The notes: generated by a model from the letters alone, not told the origin. Shown: positions 24,998 to 33,326, counted from the stretch's first letter. The stretch: 64,000 bases of DNA from Sulfuritalea sp. (GCF_017302275.1 NZ_JAFLDR010000006.1:62001-126000), one strand, 5' to 3'. Numbers and translations are program-made.

Positions 24998-25932
24998 CAG
25001 AAATACCCTTCCTTCTTGCGTTGCTCCATCGCGGCTTCGGAGGCCTGGTCATCCAGCCTTGTCGCGCCGCGCTCGGTTACGGTGGTGGTGGCGGTCTCGG
25101 CGATGATCTTGTGCACCGTGTCGGCATCCGATTCGACCGGTGCCGTGCAGGTGATGTCGCCGACGGTGCGAAAGCGCACCCGCAGCTGCTCGACCACGTC
25201 GCCGTCGCGCGCCGGCGTGAGTTCCGTCACCGGCTGCAACAGACTGCCCCTGCGGATAACCGGGCGAACGTGGGCGAAGTAGATCGACGGCAAGGCCAGG
25301 CCTTCGCGCTCGATGTACTGCCAGACGTCGAGTTCGGTCCAGTTCGAGATCGGAAAGGCGCGGATGTTCTCGCCCTTGTGCACCCGGGCGTTTAACAAAT
25401 TCCACAGCTCGGGGCGCTGATTCTTCGGATCCCATCCGCCGAATTCGTCGCGGAAGGAAAAGATGCGCTCCTTGGCGCGGGCCTTTTCCTCGTCGCGGCG
25501 GGCGCCTCCGATGCACGCATCGAAGCCGAATTCCTCGATGGCTTCGAGCAGGGTCACCGACTGGTGCTTGTTGCGCGACTCGTCGGCCGACTTGAGGCGC
25601 ACCGTGCCGCGCGACATCGAGCTTTCGACCGAACGTACGATCAGGCGCTCGTTCAATTGGCAGGCACGGGCATCGCGGAAATCGATGACTTCGGGGTAGT
25701 TGTGCCCGGTGTCGATGTGCAGCAGCGGGAAGGGGAAGCGGCCGGGACGGAAGGCCTTCTCGGCCAGGCGCAGGAGCACGATGGAATCCTTACCGCCCGA
25801 GAACAGCAGAGCCGGATTGCTGCACTGGCCTGCGACTTCGCGCAGGATGTAAATCGCTTCGGCCTCCAGCCAGTCGAGGTGGTCGAGGGCGGGACGCAGC
25901 GGCAGTAGCGGATTGAAGACAGGCGCGTTCAT
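24997..25932 (-). CDS. cysD: Sulfate adenylyltransferase subunit 2
   Basis: CysD has 311 residues and is the catalytic ATP sulfurylase subunit working with CysN. The PP-loop motif FSGGKDSIVLLRLAEKAF near residue 45 binds ATP. HIDTGHNYPEVIDFRD and the C-terminal RRGATRLDDQASEAAMEQRK are family features. It overlaps both neighbours: cysN downstream by 1 bp and cysH upstream by 4 bp (ATGA), so the three are translationally coupled. Confidence 0.97.
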   Translation of the reverse strand: MNAPVFNPLLPLRPALDHLDWLEAEAIYILREVAGQCSNPALLFSGGKDSIVLLRLAEKAFRPGRFPFPLLHIDTGHNYPEVIDFRDARACQLNERLIVRSVESSMSRGTVRLKSADESRNKHQSVTLLEAIEEFGFDACIGGARRDEEKARAKERIFSFRDEFGGWDPKNQRPELWNLLNARVHKGENIRAFPISNWTELDVWQYIEREGLALPSIYFAHVRPVIRRGSLLQPVTELTPARDGDVVEQLRVRFRTVGDITCTAPVESDADTVHKIIAETATTTVTERGATRLDDQASEAAMEQRKKEGYF

Positions 25933-26735
25933 GCCGCCGCCGTTCCGTCAGCGACCGAAGGAAGTCCCTGTGGGGCGCCGACTTTTGGCGTGGCGATGCG
26001 TTGCAGCTTGCCATCCACCAGATGCAGGCCGCATTCCTTGCTCTCCGGGGATTCCCACCACCAGCGACCCGCGCGCACGTCCTCGCCGGGCTGGATGGCT
26101 CGGGTGCAGGGGGCGCAGCCGATCGAAGGATAGTTGCGGTCGTGCAGCGCGTTGTAGGGCACCCGGTTGGCGCGCAGATAAGCCCAGACTTCGCGTTCGC
26201 TCCAGTCCGCCAGCGGGCTGATCTTTACCAGGTTGTTGGCGCTGTCGAAGCTGATGGTCTTGAGCTTTTCGCGGGTCGGCGATTGCGCCGCACGCAGGCC
26301 GGCGATCCAGGCCTGCTTGCCGGCCAGCGCGCGCTGCAGCGGTTCGATCTTGCGTGCGTGGCAGCAGGCCTTGCGCGCCTCCACCGAGTTGTAGAAGCCG
26401 TTGATGCCATGGGCAGCGACGAAGTCCTGCACGGCTTCGTGGCGCGGTGCGAATACCTCCAGGCGGCGGCCGTAGTGGCGCTCGGCGCGTGCCATCAACT
26501 CGCAGGTTTCGGCCGGCAGTCGCCCGGTGTCGAGCGAGAAAATACCGATCTCGATGCCTTCGCTCCAGATCATGTCGGTCAGCACCATGTCCTCGGCGCC
26601 CAGGCTGTTGGCGAACACGACGGGTGCGTAGTCGCGCGCGACGTCGCGCAGCAGTTGCTTGACGCCGACGGCTTTATCGGCAACGGTGGCGACCAATTCC
26701 AGGTCGGCAAGATCGGGCAGGTTTTCGCGCAGCAT
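25929..26735 (-). CDS. cysH: Adenylyl-sulfate (APS) reductase, assimilatory
   Basis: CysH has 268 residues from the ATG at 26735 (MLRENLPDLADLEL), which has an AAGGAG site 6 nt away; a TTG five codons upstream is less likely. It reduces APS to sulfite with thioredoxin. The iron-sulfur ligands CC (KACCHARKIEPL) and CXXC (GCAPCTRAI) mark the APS-using type rather than PAPS reductase. The catalytic ECGLH is near the C-terminus. The last 18 residues (VGAPQGLPSVADG region) are encoded by a full-length R1 repeat and look like an added tail. Confidence 0.95.
   Translation of the reverse strand: MLRENLPDLADLELVATVADKAVGVKQLLRDVARDYAPVVFANSLGAEDMVLTDMIWSEGIEIGIFSLDTGRLPAETCELMARAERHYGRRLEVFAPRHEAVQDFVAAHGINGFYNSVEARKACCHARKIEPLQRALAGKQAWIAGLRAAQSPTREKLKTISFDSANNLVKISPLADWSEREVWAYLRANRVPYNALHDRNYPSIGCAPCTRAIQPGEDVRAGRWWWESPESKECGLHLVDGKLQRIATPKVGAPQGLPSVADGTAAA
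25938..25984 (-). repeat. R1 full-length repeat inside the cysH 3' end (copy A)
   Basis: Read on the - strand it starts AAGTCGGCGCCCCACAGGGA and ends ACGGCG, 47 bp. The first 28 bases are identical to the copy at 37847; the right third has a few mismatches. It contains GCGCCC...GGTCGC, a weakened version of the R1 stem. It supplies the C-terminal codons of cysH, just before the cysD start. Confidence 0.8.
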
Positions 26736-26758
26736 GGCAGGCTCCTTCAAATCCGTAA

Positions 26759-27283
26759 TCAGGCGGCCCGTCGGCGGAACAGGGGCAGCGGTTGTACCGC
26801 GTCACCCTGGTAGCTTTCGGGGAAATCATCGAACGCGGCCAGCGCCTCCTCGGCGCTCTTGCCTTCGCCGATGACGAAGGCGTCGAAGCCGACGCGATTG
26901 AGGAAGAAGATCTGGTCGCGGCCGATGTCGCCGAAGGCGCGTAGCTCGCCGTCGTAGCCGTGGCGCTCGCGCAGCAATCGGCCGGTCGAATAGCCGCGGC
27001 CGTCGGCGAGTTTCGGGAAATGCACGGCGATCACGGTGAAGTCGTCGATGTCGGCCGCGATCTCGGCCAGGTCGTCCTCGGGCGCGAGCCAGATGCCCAG
27101 CGGCGTGCCATGTTCGTACTCCCGATGGATCAGGCAGGCTTTCTTCGCCTTCCATACCGCGACAGGGACCAGCAGCGGACCGACCGGCAGGCAGACGTCG
27201 AAGGGCGCCTCGCCGTCGACCAGGTTCACGACTTTCCAGGCGTCATCCTGCAGCCGACGCTCCTTGATGATTTGCTTAGCCAT
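26759..27283 (-). CDS. DUF934 family protein of the sulfite-reduction operon
   Basis: This 174-residue protein belongs to the DUF934 family, which is found next to cysI and cysH in many proteobacteria. By context it is thought to help sulfite reduction, but its reaction is not established. Recognisable family blocks are DDFTVIAVHFPKLADGRGYS, LRAFGDIGRDQIFFLNRVGF and a C-terminal YQG motif. No cofactor motif is visible. It overlaps the 3' end of cysI by 8 bp and lies 23 bp before cysH. Confidence 0.85.
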   Translation of the reverse strand: MAKQIIKERRLQDDAWKVVNLVDGEAPFDVCLPVGPLLVPVAVWKAKKACLIHREYEHGTPLGIWLAPEDDLAEIAADIDDFTVIAVHFPKLADGRGYSTGRLLRERHGYDGELRAFGDIGRDQIFFLNRVGFDAFVIGEGKSAEEALAAFDDFPESYQGDAVQPLPLFRRRAA

Positions 27284-28958
27284 TGACGGCTCTCCTTGAT
27301 TGATGGGGATGCGGATATGCAGCGTGCTGAAAGACTAGGATGCCGATGCGGTCGAAGGTATCGATGAAGCGCTCGTCGGCGTGGCGGTGCGCGAGGTAGG
27401 CTGCGATCAGGCGCTCGACGGCGTCCGGCACGTCGGCGGCGGCAAAGGCCCGGCCGATCACTTCGCCGATGCGTGCCTCACTGCCCTGGCGACCGCCCAG
27501 CGTGATCTGGTACCACTCCGCGCCGTTCTTGTCGACGCCGAGGATGCCGATCGCGCCTAGATGATGGTGGCCGCAGGAGTTCATGCAGCCGGACATGTTG
27601 AGTTCGAGTTCGCCGATGTCGTGCTGGTAGTCGAGATCCTCGAAGCGCTCCTGGATCGCGGCGGCAATCGGCAGCGAGCGGGCGTTGGCCAGCGCGCAGA
27701 AATCGCCGCCGGGGCAGGCGATCAGGTCCTGGATCAGGCCCACGGTCGGAGAAGCAAGTCCCGCCGCCTTGGCGCGATGCCAGACGGTGTAAAGCTCGCG
27801 CTGCGGCACATCGGCGAGGATCAGGTTCTGCTCGTGGGAGACACGGATCTCGCCGAAGCTGTAGCGCTCGGCCAGGTCCGCCGCCGCTTCCATCTGTTCG
27901 CTGCTTGCGTCGCCCGGCGCTGCACCCAGCTTTTTCAGCGACAGCGTAACGGCGGCGTAGCCCGCAATCTTGTGTGCCTGCACGTTGCGCGCTACCCAGC
28001 ACGCGAAAGCCTTGTCCTCGCGCAGGTGGGAGAGGTGGCAGAGGTCGTCCGCGGCCAGGGTTTCATAAGCGGGTGCGGCAAACTGCGCGGTCACGCGCGC
28101 GACTTCCGCTTGGGTCAGGGTCGCTGGGCCGCCCTGGAGGTTTGTCCACTCCGCTTCTACCTGCCGGGAAAACTCCTCACGGCCGAGTGCCTTGACCAGG
28201 ATCTTGATGCGCGCCTTGTAGGTATTGTCGCGGCGGCCATGGCGGTTGAATACCCGCACCAGCGCCTCGGTGTAGGTCAGCAGATGTTGCCAGGGCAGAA
28301 ACTCTCGAATCACCTGACCCAGCAGCGGGGTACGGCCGAGGCCGCCGCCGGCGTACACCTTGAAGCCGATCTCGCCGGCATCGTTCCGGACCACCTGCAA
28401 GCCGATGTCATGCACCTGGATCGCCGCGCGGTCTTCCGTGGCGCCGGAAATGGCGACCTTGAACTTGCGCGGCAGGTAGGAGAACTCCGGGTGGAAGGTG
28501 GACCACTGACGAAGGATCTCGGCCCAGGGGCGCGGATCGGCGATCTCGTCGGCGGCGATGCCGGCGAAATGGTCGGTGGTCACGTTGCGGATGCAGTTGC
28601 CCGAGGTCTGGATCGCGTGCAGTTCGTCCCGCGCCAGGTCGGCCAGGATATCCGGCACCTCGGCCAGCTTGACCCAGTTCAGTTGCAGGTTGTGGCGCGT
28701 GGTGAAGTGGCCGTAGCCGCGGTCAAAACGGCGCGCCACGTCAGCAAAGCGGCGCAGCTGCGCCGCCGAGATCAGGCCGTAGGGCACCGCGAGGCGCAGC
28801 ATCGGGCCGTGGCGCTGGATGTAGAGGCCGTTCTGCAGGCGCAGCGGGCGGAACTCGTCATCCGACAGTTCGCCGGCCAGGTAGCGTTCCGTCTGGCCGC
28901 GAAACTGGGCAACGCGGGCCTGGACAATGGCGTGGTCGTGGTCGTCGTATCTGTACAT
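27276..28958 (-). CDS. cysI: Sulfite reductase hemoprotein (siroheme / 4Fe-4S)
   Basis: CysI has 560 residues and makes the six-electron reduction of sulfite to sulfide. The siroheme/[4Fe-4S] ligand cysteines lie in CPGGDFC and in GCMNSCGHHHLG, separated as in the nitrite/sulfite reductase family. The duplicated ferredoxin-like halves include SGNCIRNVTTDHFAG. No cysJ flavoprotein is adjacent, so electrons may come from ferredoxin or a distant CysJ (inference). The first gene of this part of the operon is the TSUP permease, 163 bp upstream. Confidence 0.93.
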   Translation of the reverse strand: MYRYDDHDHAIVQARVAQFRGQTERYLAGELSDDEFRPLRLQNGLYIQRHGPMLRLAVPYGLISAAQLRRFADVARRFDRGYGHFTTRHNLQLNWVKLAEVPDILADLARDELHAIQTSGNCIRNVTTDHFAGIAADEIADPRPWAEILRQWSTFHPEFSYLPRKFKVAISGATEDRAAIQVHDIGLQVVRNDAGEIGFKVYAGGGLGRTPLLGQVIREFLPWQHLLTYTEALVRVFNRHGRRDNTYKARIKILVKALGREEFSRQVEAEWTNLQGGPATLTQAEVARVTAQFAAPAYETLAADDLCHLSHLREDKAFACWVARNVQAHKIAGYAAVTLSLKKLGAAPGDASSEQMEAAADLAERYSFGEIRVSHEQNLILADVPQRELYTVWHRAKAAGLASPTVGLIQDLIACPGGDFCALANARSLPIAAAIQERFEDLDYQHDIGELELNMSGCMNSCGHHHLGAIGILGVDKNGAEWYQITLGGRQGSEARIGEVIGRAFAAADVPDAVERLIAAYLAHRHADERFIDTFDRIGILVFQHAAYPHPHQSRRAVNG

Positions 28959-29006
28959 GGTGTTTCCTTAATGTGAAACAACGCGTTCGAAGCGACGGGT
29001 GATTGC

Positions 29007-29070
29007 CGAGCGAAGCGAGCCGACTGGTAGCCCCGCCCTGGGGCGGGGATGGGGGTGGGGGGCGTTCAAT
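29007..29070 (+). repeat. R2 GC-rich hairpin repeat (copy 1), TSUP-cysI spacer
   Basis: This 64-bp element begins CGAGCGAAGCGAGCC and ends GGCGTTCAAT. A 7-bp stem CCCCGCC-CTGG-GGCGGGG (29031-29048) is followed by a G-rich tail (ATGGGGGTGGGGGG). A second copy in inverted orientation is at 55427-55491. It lies on the strand opposite to the surrounding operon. Confidence 0.75.
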
Positions 29071-29121
29071 TTGCCTTTCGCGCGTTTCATCTTTCGCAGG
29101 TGGTACCGGGTGCCATGAGCG

Positions 29122-29925
29122 TTAAGTCAAGATCAATTTGCCGCCGATCAGCAGCAGCACGGAAGCGAGCAGGCCGCGCAGGGCGCGTTCGGGAACCCGG
29201 GCGGCAAAATGGGCACCGAGCGCGATGCCGGGTAGCGAACCGATCAGCAGCGAAACCAGCAGCACCACGTCGACCGTGCCCAGCCACCAGTGGCCGAGCC
29301 CGGCGACCAGGGTCAGCGGCACGGCGTGGGCGATGTCGGAGCCGACAATGCGGCGCGTAGCGAGCTGCGGATAGAGGAAGGTCAGCGCGGTGACACCGAG
29401 GGCGCCGGCGCCGACCGAGGAGATCGTCACCAGTGCGCCGACCACGACACCGACGGCGACCGTCAGGCTGGCAACATGGCGATGCGAAAAGTCGGCGCTG
29501 GCGCTACGGCGTTTTGCGAGGTCCAGCAGGCGCTGGCGGAAAAACAGGGAGAGGGCGGTCAGCAGCAGGGCGAATCCGAGCACCACCGAGATCAGGCCCG
29601 TGGCGCCGTGGCCCTGCACCCCGAGTTGCGCCAGCACCAGCAGAGTCAGCGCGGCCGCCGGCACGCTGCCCAGCGCCAGGCGTCCGGTGATCGCCCAGTC
29701 GATGTTGCCGTGGCGATGGTGCACCCAGGAACCGCCGCTCTTGGTGATCGCCGCGTAAAGCAAGTCAGTACCCACTGCGGTGGCCGGCTTGAAGCCGAAG
29801 AGCAGGACCAGCAGCGGAGTCATCAGCGAACCGCCGCCGACGCCGGTCAGGCCGACCAGAACGCCGACGGCGAAACCGGAAAAAGGGAGGGCGGGATTGA
29901 AGGCGAATTCCATGATGCAGTGCAT
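29122..29925 (-). CDS. TSUP family (TauE/SafE) sulfite/sulfur-compound permease
   Basis: This 267-residue inner-membrane protein has about eight hydrophobic segments and the paired GxxGGGS-type loops of the TauE/SafE family (VGLTGVGGGSLMTPLLVLLF and VTISSVGAGALGVTALTFLY). Such permeases move sulfite, sulfate or sulfonates. Being the first gene of the cys operon, it probably handles sulfate uptake or sulfite efflux (inference). The start is 29925 or 29913 (MEFAFNPALP); neither has a clear ribosome site. A short R1 repeat in a predicted loop encodes KRRSASADF. Confidence 0.88.
   Translation of the reverse strand: MHCIMEFAFNPALPFSGFAVGVLVGLTGVGGGSLMTPLLVLLFGFKPATAVGTDLLYAAITKSGGSWVHHRHGNIDWAITGRLALGSVPAAALTLLVLAQLGVQGHGATGLISVVLGFALLLTALSLFFRQRLLDLAKRRSASADFSHRHVASLTVAVGVVVGALVTISSVGAGALGVTALTFLYPQLATRRIVGSDIAHAVPLTLVAGLGHWWLGTVDVVLLVSLLIGSLPGIALGAHFAARVPERALRGLLASVLLLIGGKLILT
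29489..29511 (+). repeat. R1 short repeat inside the TSUP permease gene (copy B)
   Basis: It begins AAGTCGGCGCTGG and ends CGCTACGGCG, identical to the intergenic copy at 33304 over all 23 bases. It is read antisense by the permease gene and encodes RRSASADF in a hydrophilic loop between membrane segments. Confidence 0.75.
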
Positions 29926-29999
29926 CGTAGCGGCTTCATATAGTCCTGAAAAATACTTAGTAGTAATTTCAATAGAACCATTTGTTATATAATGGCCTT
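29926..29999. promoter_or_regulatory. Divergent TSUP-cysI / cysB control region
   Basis: This AT-rich 74-bp spacer lies between divergent genes. TATAAT at 29988-29993 ends 6 bp before the cysB ATG at 30000, so cysB mRNA may be leaderless. On the - strand TATATG (29937-29942) is a candidate -10 for the permease operon. A CysB site is expected here, but CysB sites are too degenerate to mark by eye. Confidence 0.5.
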
Positions 30000-30941
30000 A
30001 TGAAACTTCAGCAGCTTCGCTACCTGGTGGAAGTCGAGCAACGCGGCCTCAGCGTTTCCGCCGCGGCGGAAGCCCTGTTCACCTCCCAGCCCGGAGTCTC
30101 CAAACAAATCGGAATGCTCGAAGAGGAATTGGGCGTGACCATCTTCGAGCGCAGCGGCAAACGCCTCGTCGCCGTGACCGCGCCCGGCCGCACCGTGCTG
30201 GCCATGGCGCGCCGCATCCTTGGCGAGGCGCGGAACATGAAACGGGTGGGCGAGGATTACGCAGCGGAAGGCAGCGGCAGCCTGTCCATCGCCACTACCC
30301 ACACCCAGGCGCGGTACACGCTACCACCGGTGATCCAGCGCTTCGTGCAGCGCCACCCGGCGATCCGCCTGCACATCCAGCAGGGCAGTCCGTCGCAGGT
30401 CGCGGATTGGGTTCTTGACGGCAGCGCCGACCTCGGCATCGCCACCGAGGCGCTCGACCGCTATCCGGAATTCCTGACCCTGCCCTGTTTCCAGTGGGCC
30501 CACCTGGTCGTCACGCCGCGCGGGCATCCCCTGTTGGCGCAGCAACCGCTGACGCTGGCGGCGCTGGCCGGCTATCCGCTGATTACCTATGATGCGACTT
30601 TCACCGGCCGCTCCCGCATCGACCGCGCCTTCGAGCGACACGATCTGCGCCCCAACGTGATGCTGACCGCGATCGACTCCGACGTGATCAAGACCTACGT
30701 CGGACTGGGGCTCGGTGTCGGCATCATCGCCGAGATGGCCTTTGATCCGCAGCGCGACGATTCCCTGTCGGCAATTGCGGCAACCCACCTGTTCGAGGGC
30801 AACACCACGCGCGTGGCTTTCCGCCGCGACGCCTGGATGCGGGGCTTCGAGTATGACTTCATGGAACTGCTCGCACCCCAATTGACCCGGCCGGTGATCG
30901 AGGCCACGCAACGCGGTGAGGGCATCGACCCCGGCTTGTAG
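30000..30941 (+). CDS. cysB: LysR-type regulator CysB
   Basis: CysB has 313 residues from the ATG at 30000 (MKLQQLRYLVEVEQRGLSVS). The N-terminal winged helix with TSQPGVSKQIGMLEEELGV is typical, and the inducer domain contains the CysB-type ATTHTQARYTLPPV segment, where threonines bind sulfate or N-acetylserine in the enterobacterial protein. It is divergent from the TSUP-cysI-DUF934-cysHDN operon, which it very probably activates. There is no ribosome site upstream and a -10 box lies 6 bp before the ATG, suggesting a leaderless message. Confidence 0.93.
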   Translation: MKLQQLRYLVEVEQRGLSVSAAAEALFTSQPGVSKQIGMLEEELGVTIFERSGKRLVAVTAPGRTVLAMARRILGEARNMKRVGEDYAAEGSGSLSIATTHTQARYTLPPVIQRFVQRHPAIRLHIQQGSPSQVADWVLDGSADLGIATEALDRYPEFLTLPCFQWAHLVVTPRGHPLLAQQPLTLAALAGYPLITYDATFTGRSRIDRAFERHDLRPNVMLTAIDSDVIKTYVGLGLGVGIIAEMAFDPQRDDSLSAIAATHLFEGNTTRVAFRRDAWMRGFEYDFMELLAPQLTRPVIEATQRGEGIDPGL

Positions 30942-31054
30942 CCTGAGCTGCCGCAGATTTCGCCCGCGCCGATGACGGCATTTCCCGCGCCGGAAGCTAG
31001 AATGGACGCGTTCTCCGATGGCCCCAGCCACATTTCCTTGCGCGAGGTTCGACC

Positions 31055-31327
31055 ATGCCCTATACGCCCGATCTAGTCCATGAACTGAACACGCTGATCC
31101 GCTTCGACCTGGCGACCAGCCAGCAGGGCATCAAGGTGCACAAGACCGCCGATCCGGACGTGATCGCGGCCACCCGCCGGCTTCATGCCAAGGGATTGTT
31201 GACGCAGGCCGACGGCGGCTACCTGACGGGATTGGGGCGGGATGCGGCGGAACACGCACAGGCCATGCTGACCATACTTACTTCCAGCGCCAGTTCGTCG
31301 TCCGTGCTGCTGCGTGACCTGGCCTAG
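31055..31327 (+). CDS. TIGR02647 family small protein
   Basis: This 90-residue protein begins MPYTPDLVHELNTLIRFDLA and has the family pattern QQGIKVHKTADPDVIAATRR followed by GLLTQADGGYLTGLGRDAAE. The family (TIGR02647) is common in beta- and gammaproteobacteria and is annotated as possibly DNA-binding, with no proven function. TAGAAT at 30998-31003 could be its -10. It stands alone between cysB and the convergent darP. Confidence 0.85.
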   Translation: MPYTPDLVHELNTLIRFDLATSQQGIKVHKTADPDVIAATRRLHAKGLLTQADGGYLTGLGRDAAEHAQAMLTILTSSASSSSVLLRDLA

Positions 31328-31333
31328 CCTTCC

Positions 31334-31882
31334 CTAGTCGTCGGCACCGGCGCTTGCGGCGGCTTCCGGTGTGGCGGCGCCCTTCAGTTCGCGCAGTTCG
31401 CGGAACAGTTCGCGATAGGATCGCGGCGGCTTGCCCAGTTGCGCCTCCTTCAGCGCGTTGCGCCGCAACTGGCGCAAATGCTGCACATCGGCGCCCGGGT
31501 AATCGCGGGCCAGTTCGCTGAACGCCGATTCGTCTTCCATCAGGCGCGTGCGCAAGCGTTCCAGCTGATGCTGGCGAATGTTGGCCGCCTCCGAAACGCC
31601 GTTGATTTCATCCATCGCCGCGCGCAGCGGCGCGGCATCGACATCGCGCATGATCTTGCCGATGTACTGCATCTGGCGGCGTCGGGCTTCGTGCTTGGTG
31701 ATGCGCTGCGCTTCCAGCAGGGCATCGCGCAGGCGCTCCGGCATCTCGATTTTCGCCAGGCGCTCCTTCGATAGCGCCACCAGTTCCGCGCCCAGATCCT
31801 GCAGGGCGGTCATTTCGCGCTTCAGCTGCGATTTGCTGGGGCCGGAGTACTGCGGATCGTCGTCGTAATACGTGTCTTCCAC
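31334..31882 (-). CDS. darP: Ribosome-associated protein DarP/YjgA (DUF615)
   Basis: This 182-residue, largely helical and charged protein carries the DUF615 signature SKSQLKREMTALQDLGAELV near the N-terminus, RRQMQYIGKIMRD in the middle, and LRQLRRNALKEAQLGKPPRS near the C-terminus. In E. coli the homologue takes part in late 50S assembly. It is divergent from pmbA, the usual arrangement in proteobacteria. The N-terminal acidic stretch MEDTYYDDDP is typical. Confidence 0.92.
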   Translation of the reverse strand: MEDTYYDDDPQYSGPSKSQLKREMTALQDLGAELVALSKERLAKIEMPERLRDALLEAQRITKHEARRRQMQYIGKIMRDVDAAPLRAAMDEINGVSEAANIRQHQLERLRTRLMEDESAFSELARDYPGADVQHLRQLRRNALKEAQLGKPPRSYRELFRELRELKGAATPEAAASAGADD

Positions 31883-31914
31883 GGTCTTTTCCCCGGCGCT
31901 TGCGAAGGGGAAGG

Positions 31915-31930
31915 TATCCCCGCTGGGATA
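31915..31930. promoter_or_regulatory. Inverted repeat in the darP-pmbA divergent spacer
   Basis: TATCCC-CGCT-GGGATA is a perfect 6-bp inverted repeat in the 82-bp spacer, beside a possible pmbA -10 (TATAAC, 31935-31940). It could be an operator for both genes. No known regulator is suggested by its sequence. Confidence 0.3.
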
Positions 31931-31964
31931 TGATTATAACTTCGCCAATTGAAGGGTTCCCCGC

Positions 31965-33302
31965 ATGTCACAGGCTTTTGCACACACTCAGGAGGCGTTG
32001 CGCGCGCTGGCGCAGGATGTCCTCGACTATGCGGCGAGCCGTGGTGCGACGGCCTGCGAGGTCGATGTTTCGGAAGGGTCCGGCCAATCGGTCAGCGTGC
32101 GGCGCCAGGAAGTCGAAACCATCGAGTACAACCGTGACAAGGGGCTCGGCATTTCGGTGTATATCGGCCAGCGGCGCGGCCATGCCAGCAGCTCCGATTT
32201 CTCGTCGGCGGCGACCCGCGCCTCGGTCGATGCCGCATTGTCGATCGCCCGCTTCACCGCCGAGGACGACTGCGCCGGGCTGCCCGACGCGAAGTTGCTG
32301 CAGAAGAAGGAAATGGACCTCGACCTCTTCCACCCATGGAACATTTCCGTGGAAGATTCGATCGACCTCGCCCGGTGCTGCGAGCAGGCGGCGTTCGATG
32401 TCAGCCCGATGGTGAAGAACTCCGAAGGCGCCACCATCTCCGCACAGCAATCGCATTTCGTTTCCGCCAACAGCCTGGGCTTCATGGGCGGCTTCGCCAC
32501 GTCGCGCCACTACATCTCCTGCTCGGTGATCGCCGGCGAGGGCGACGACATGCAGCGCGACGACTGGTACGCGACGCGCCGCGACGCTGCCGGCTTCCCC
32601 GATGCCGCGCGCATCGGCGACTACGCGGCGCGGCGCGCGCTGGCGCGCCTGGGCTCGCGCAAGCTGAAGACGCGCAAATGCCCGGTGATCTTCGAGGCGC
32701 CGCTGGCATCAGGCCTGATCGGCAGCTTCGTGCACGCGATTTCCGGCGGCGCGCTGTACCGCAAGACCTCCTTCCTGCTCGACAGCCTCGGCAAGAAACT
32801 GTTTCCCGATTTCGTCGAGATCAGCGAGCGCCCCCACATTCGCGGCGGCTTCGCCTCCTCGCCCTTCGATGACGATGGCGTTGCCACGCGTGATCGCGAG
32901 GTAGTGAAGAACGGTGTGCTGCAAGGCTACTTCCTGTCCAGCTACTCGGCGCGCAAGCTGGGCATGCAGACCACCGGCAATGCCGGCGGCTCGCACAACC
33001 TGCTGGTGCAACCGGGGCGGCACGACCTCAAGGGACTGTTGCGCGAAATGGGCAGCGGCCTGCTGGTGACCGAACTGCTCGGACAGGGAGTCAACTACGT
33101 CACCGGCGACTACTCGCGCGGCGCCGCCGGCTACTGGGTGGAGAAGGGCGAGATCGCCTACCCGGTCGAGGAAATCACCATCGCCGGCAACCTGCGCGAG
33201 ATGCTGCGCGGAATCGTCGCCATCGGCAATGACATCGAGGTTCGCGGCTCGAAACAGGTCGGTTCGATCCTGGTCGAACGCATGACCATCGCCGGCAATT
33301 AG
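31965..33302 (+). CDS. pmbA: Metalloprotease PmbA/TldE
   Basis: PmbA has 445 residues and is the non-catalytic-metal partner of TldD. Together they degrade unfolded peptides and mature microcin B17 or CcdA-type substrates. The family is recognised from VRRQEVETIEYNRDKGLGIS, the central SGGALYRKTSFLLDSLGK, and the C-terminal block GVNYVTGDYSRGAAGYWVE. TldD is not in the window. The TAG stop is followed after one base by an R1 repeat. Confidence 0.95.
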   Translation: MSQAFAHTQEALRALAQDVLDYAASRGATACEVDVSEGSGQSVSVRRQEVETIEYNRDKGLGISVYIGQRRGHASSSDFSSAATRASVDAALSIARFTAEDDCAGLPDAKLLQKKEMDLDLFHPWNISVEDSIDLARCCEQAAFDVSPMVKNSEGATISAQQSHFVSANSLGFMGGFATSRHYISCSVIAGEGDDMQRDDWYATRRDAAGFPDAARIGDYAARRALARLGSRKLKTRKCPVIFEAPLASGLIGSFVHAISGGALYRKTSFLLDSLGKKLFPDFVEISERPHIRGGFASSPFDDDGVATRDREVVKNGVLQGYFLSSYSARKLGMQTTGNAGGSHNLLVQPGRHDLKGLLREMGSGLLVTELLGQGVNYVTGDYSRGAAGYWVEKGEIAYPVEEITIAGNLREMLRGIVAIGNDIEVRGSKQVGSILVERMTIAGN

Positions 33303-33303
33303 A

Positions 33304-33326
33304 AAGTCGGCGCTGGCGCTACGGCG
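33304..33326 (+). repeat. R1 short repeat at the left edge of the nuclease islet (copy C)
   Basis: It begins AAGTCGGCGCTGG and ends CGCTACGGCG, starting one base after the pmbA stop codon. It is identical to copy B and is the inverted partner of copy D (36406-36428), which lies at the other edge of the lower-GC islet. Confidence 0.8.
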
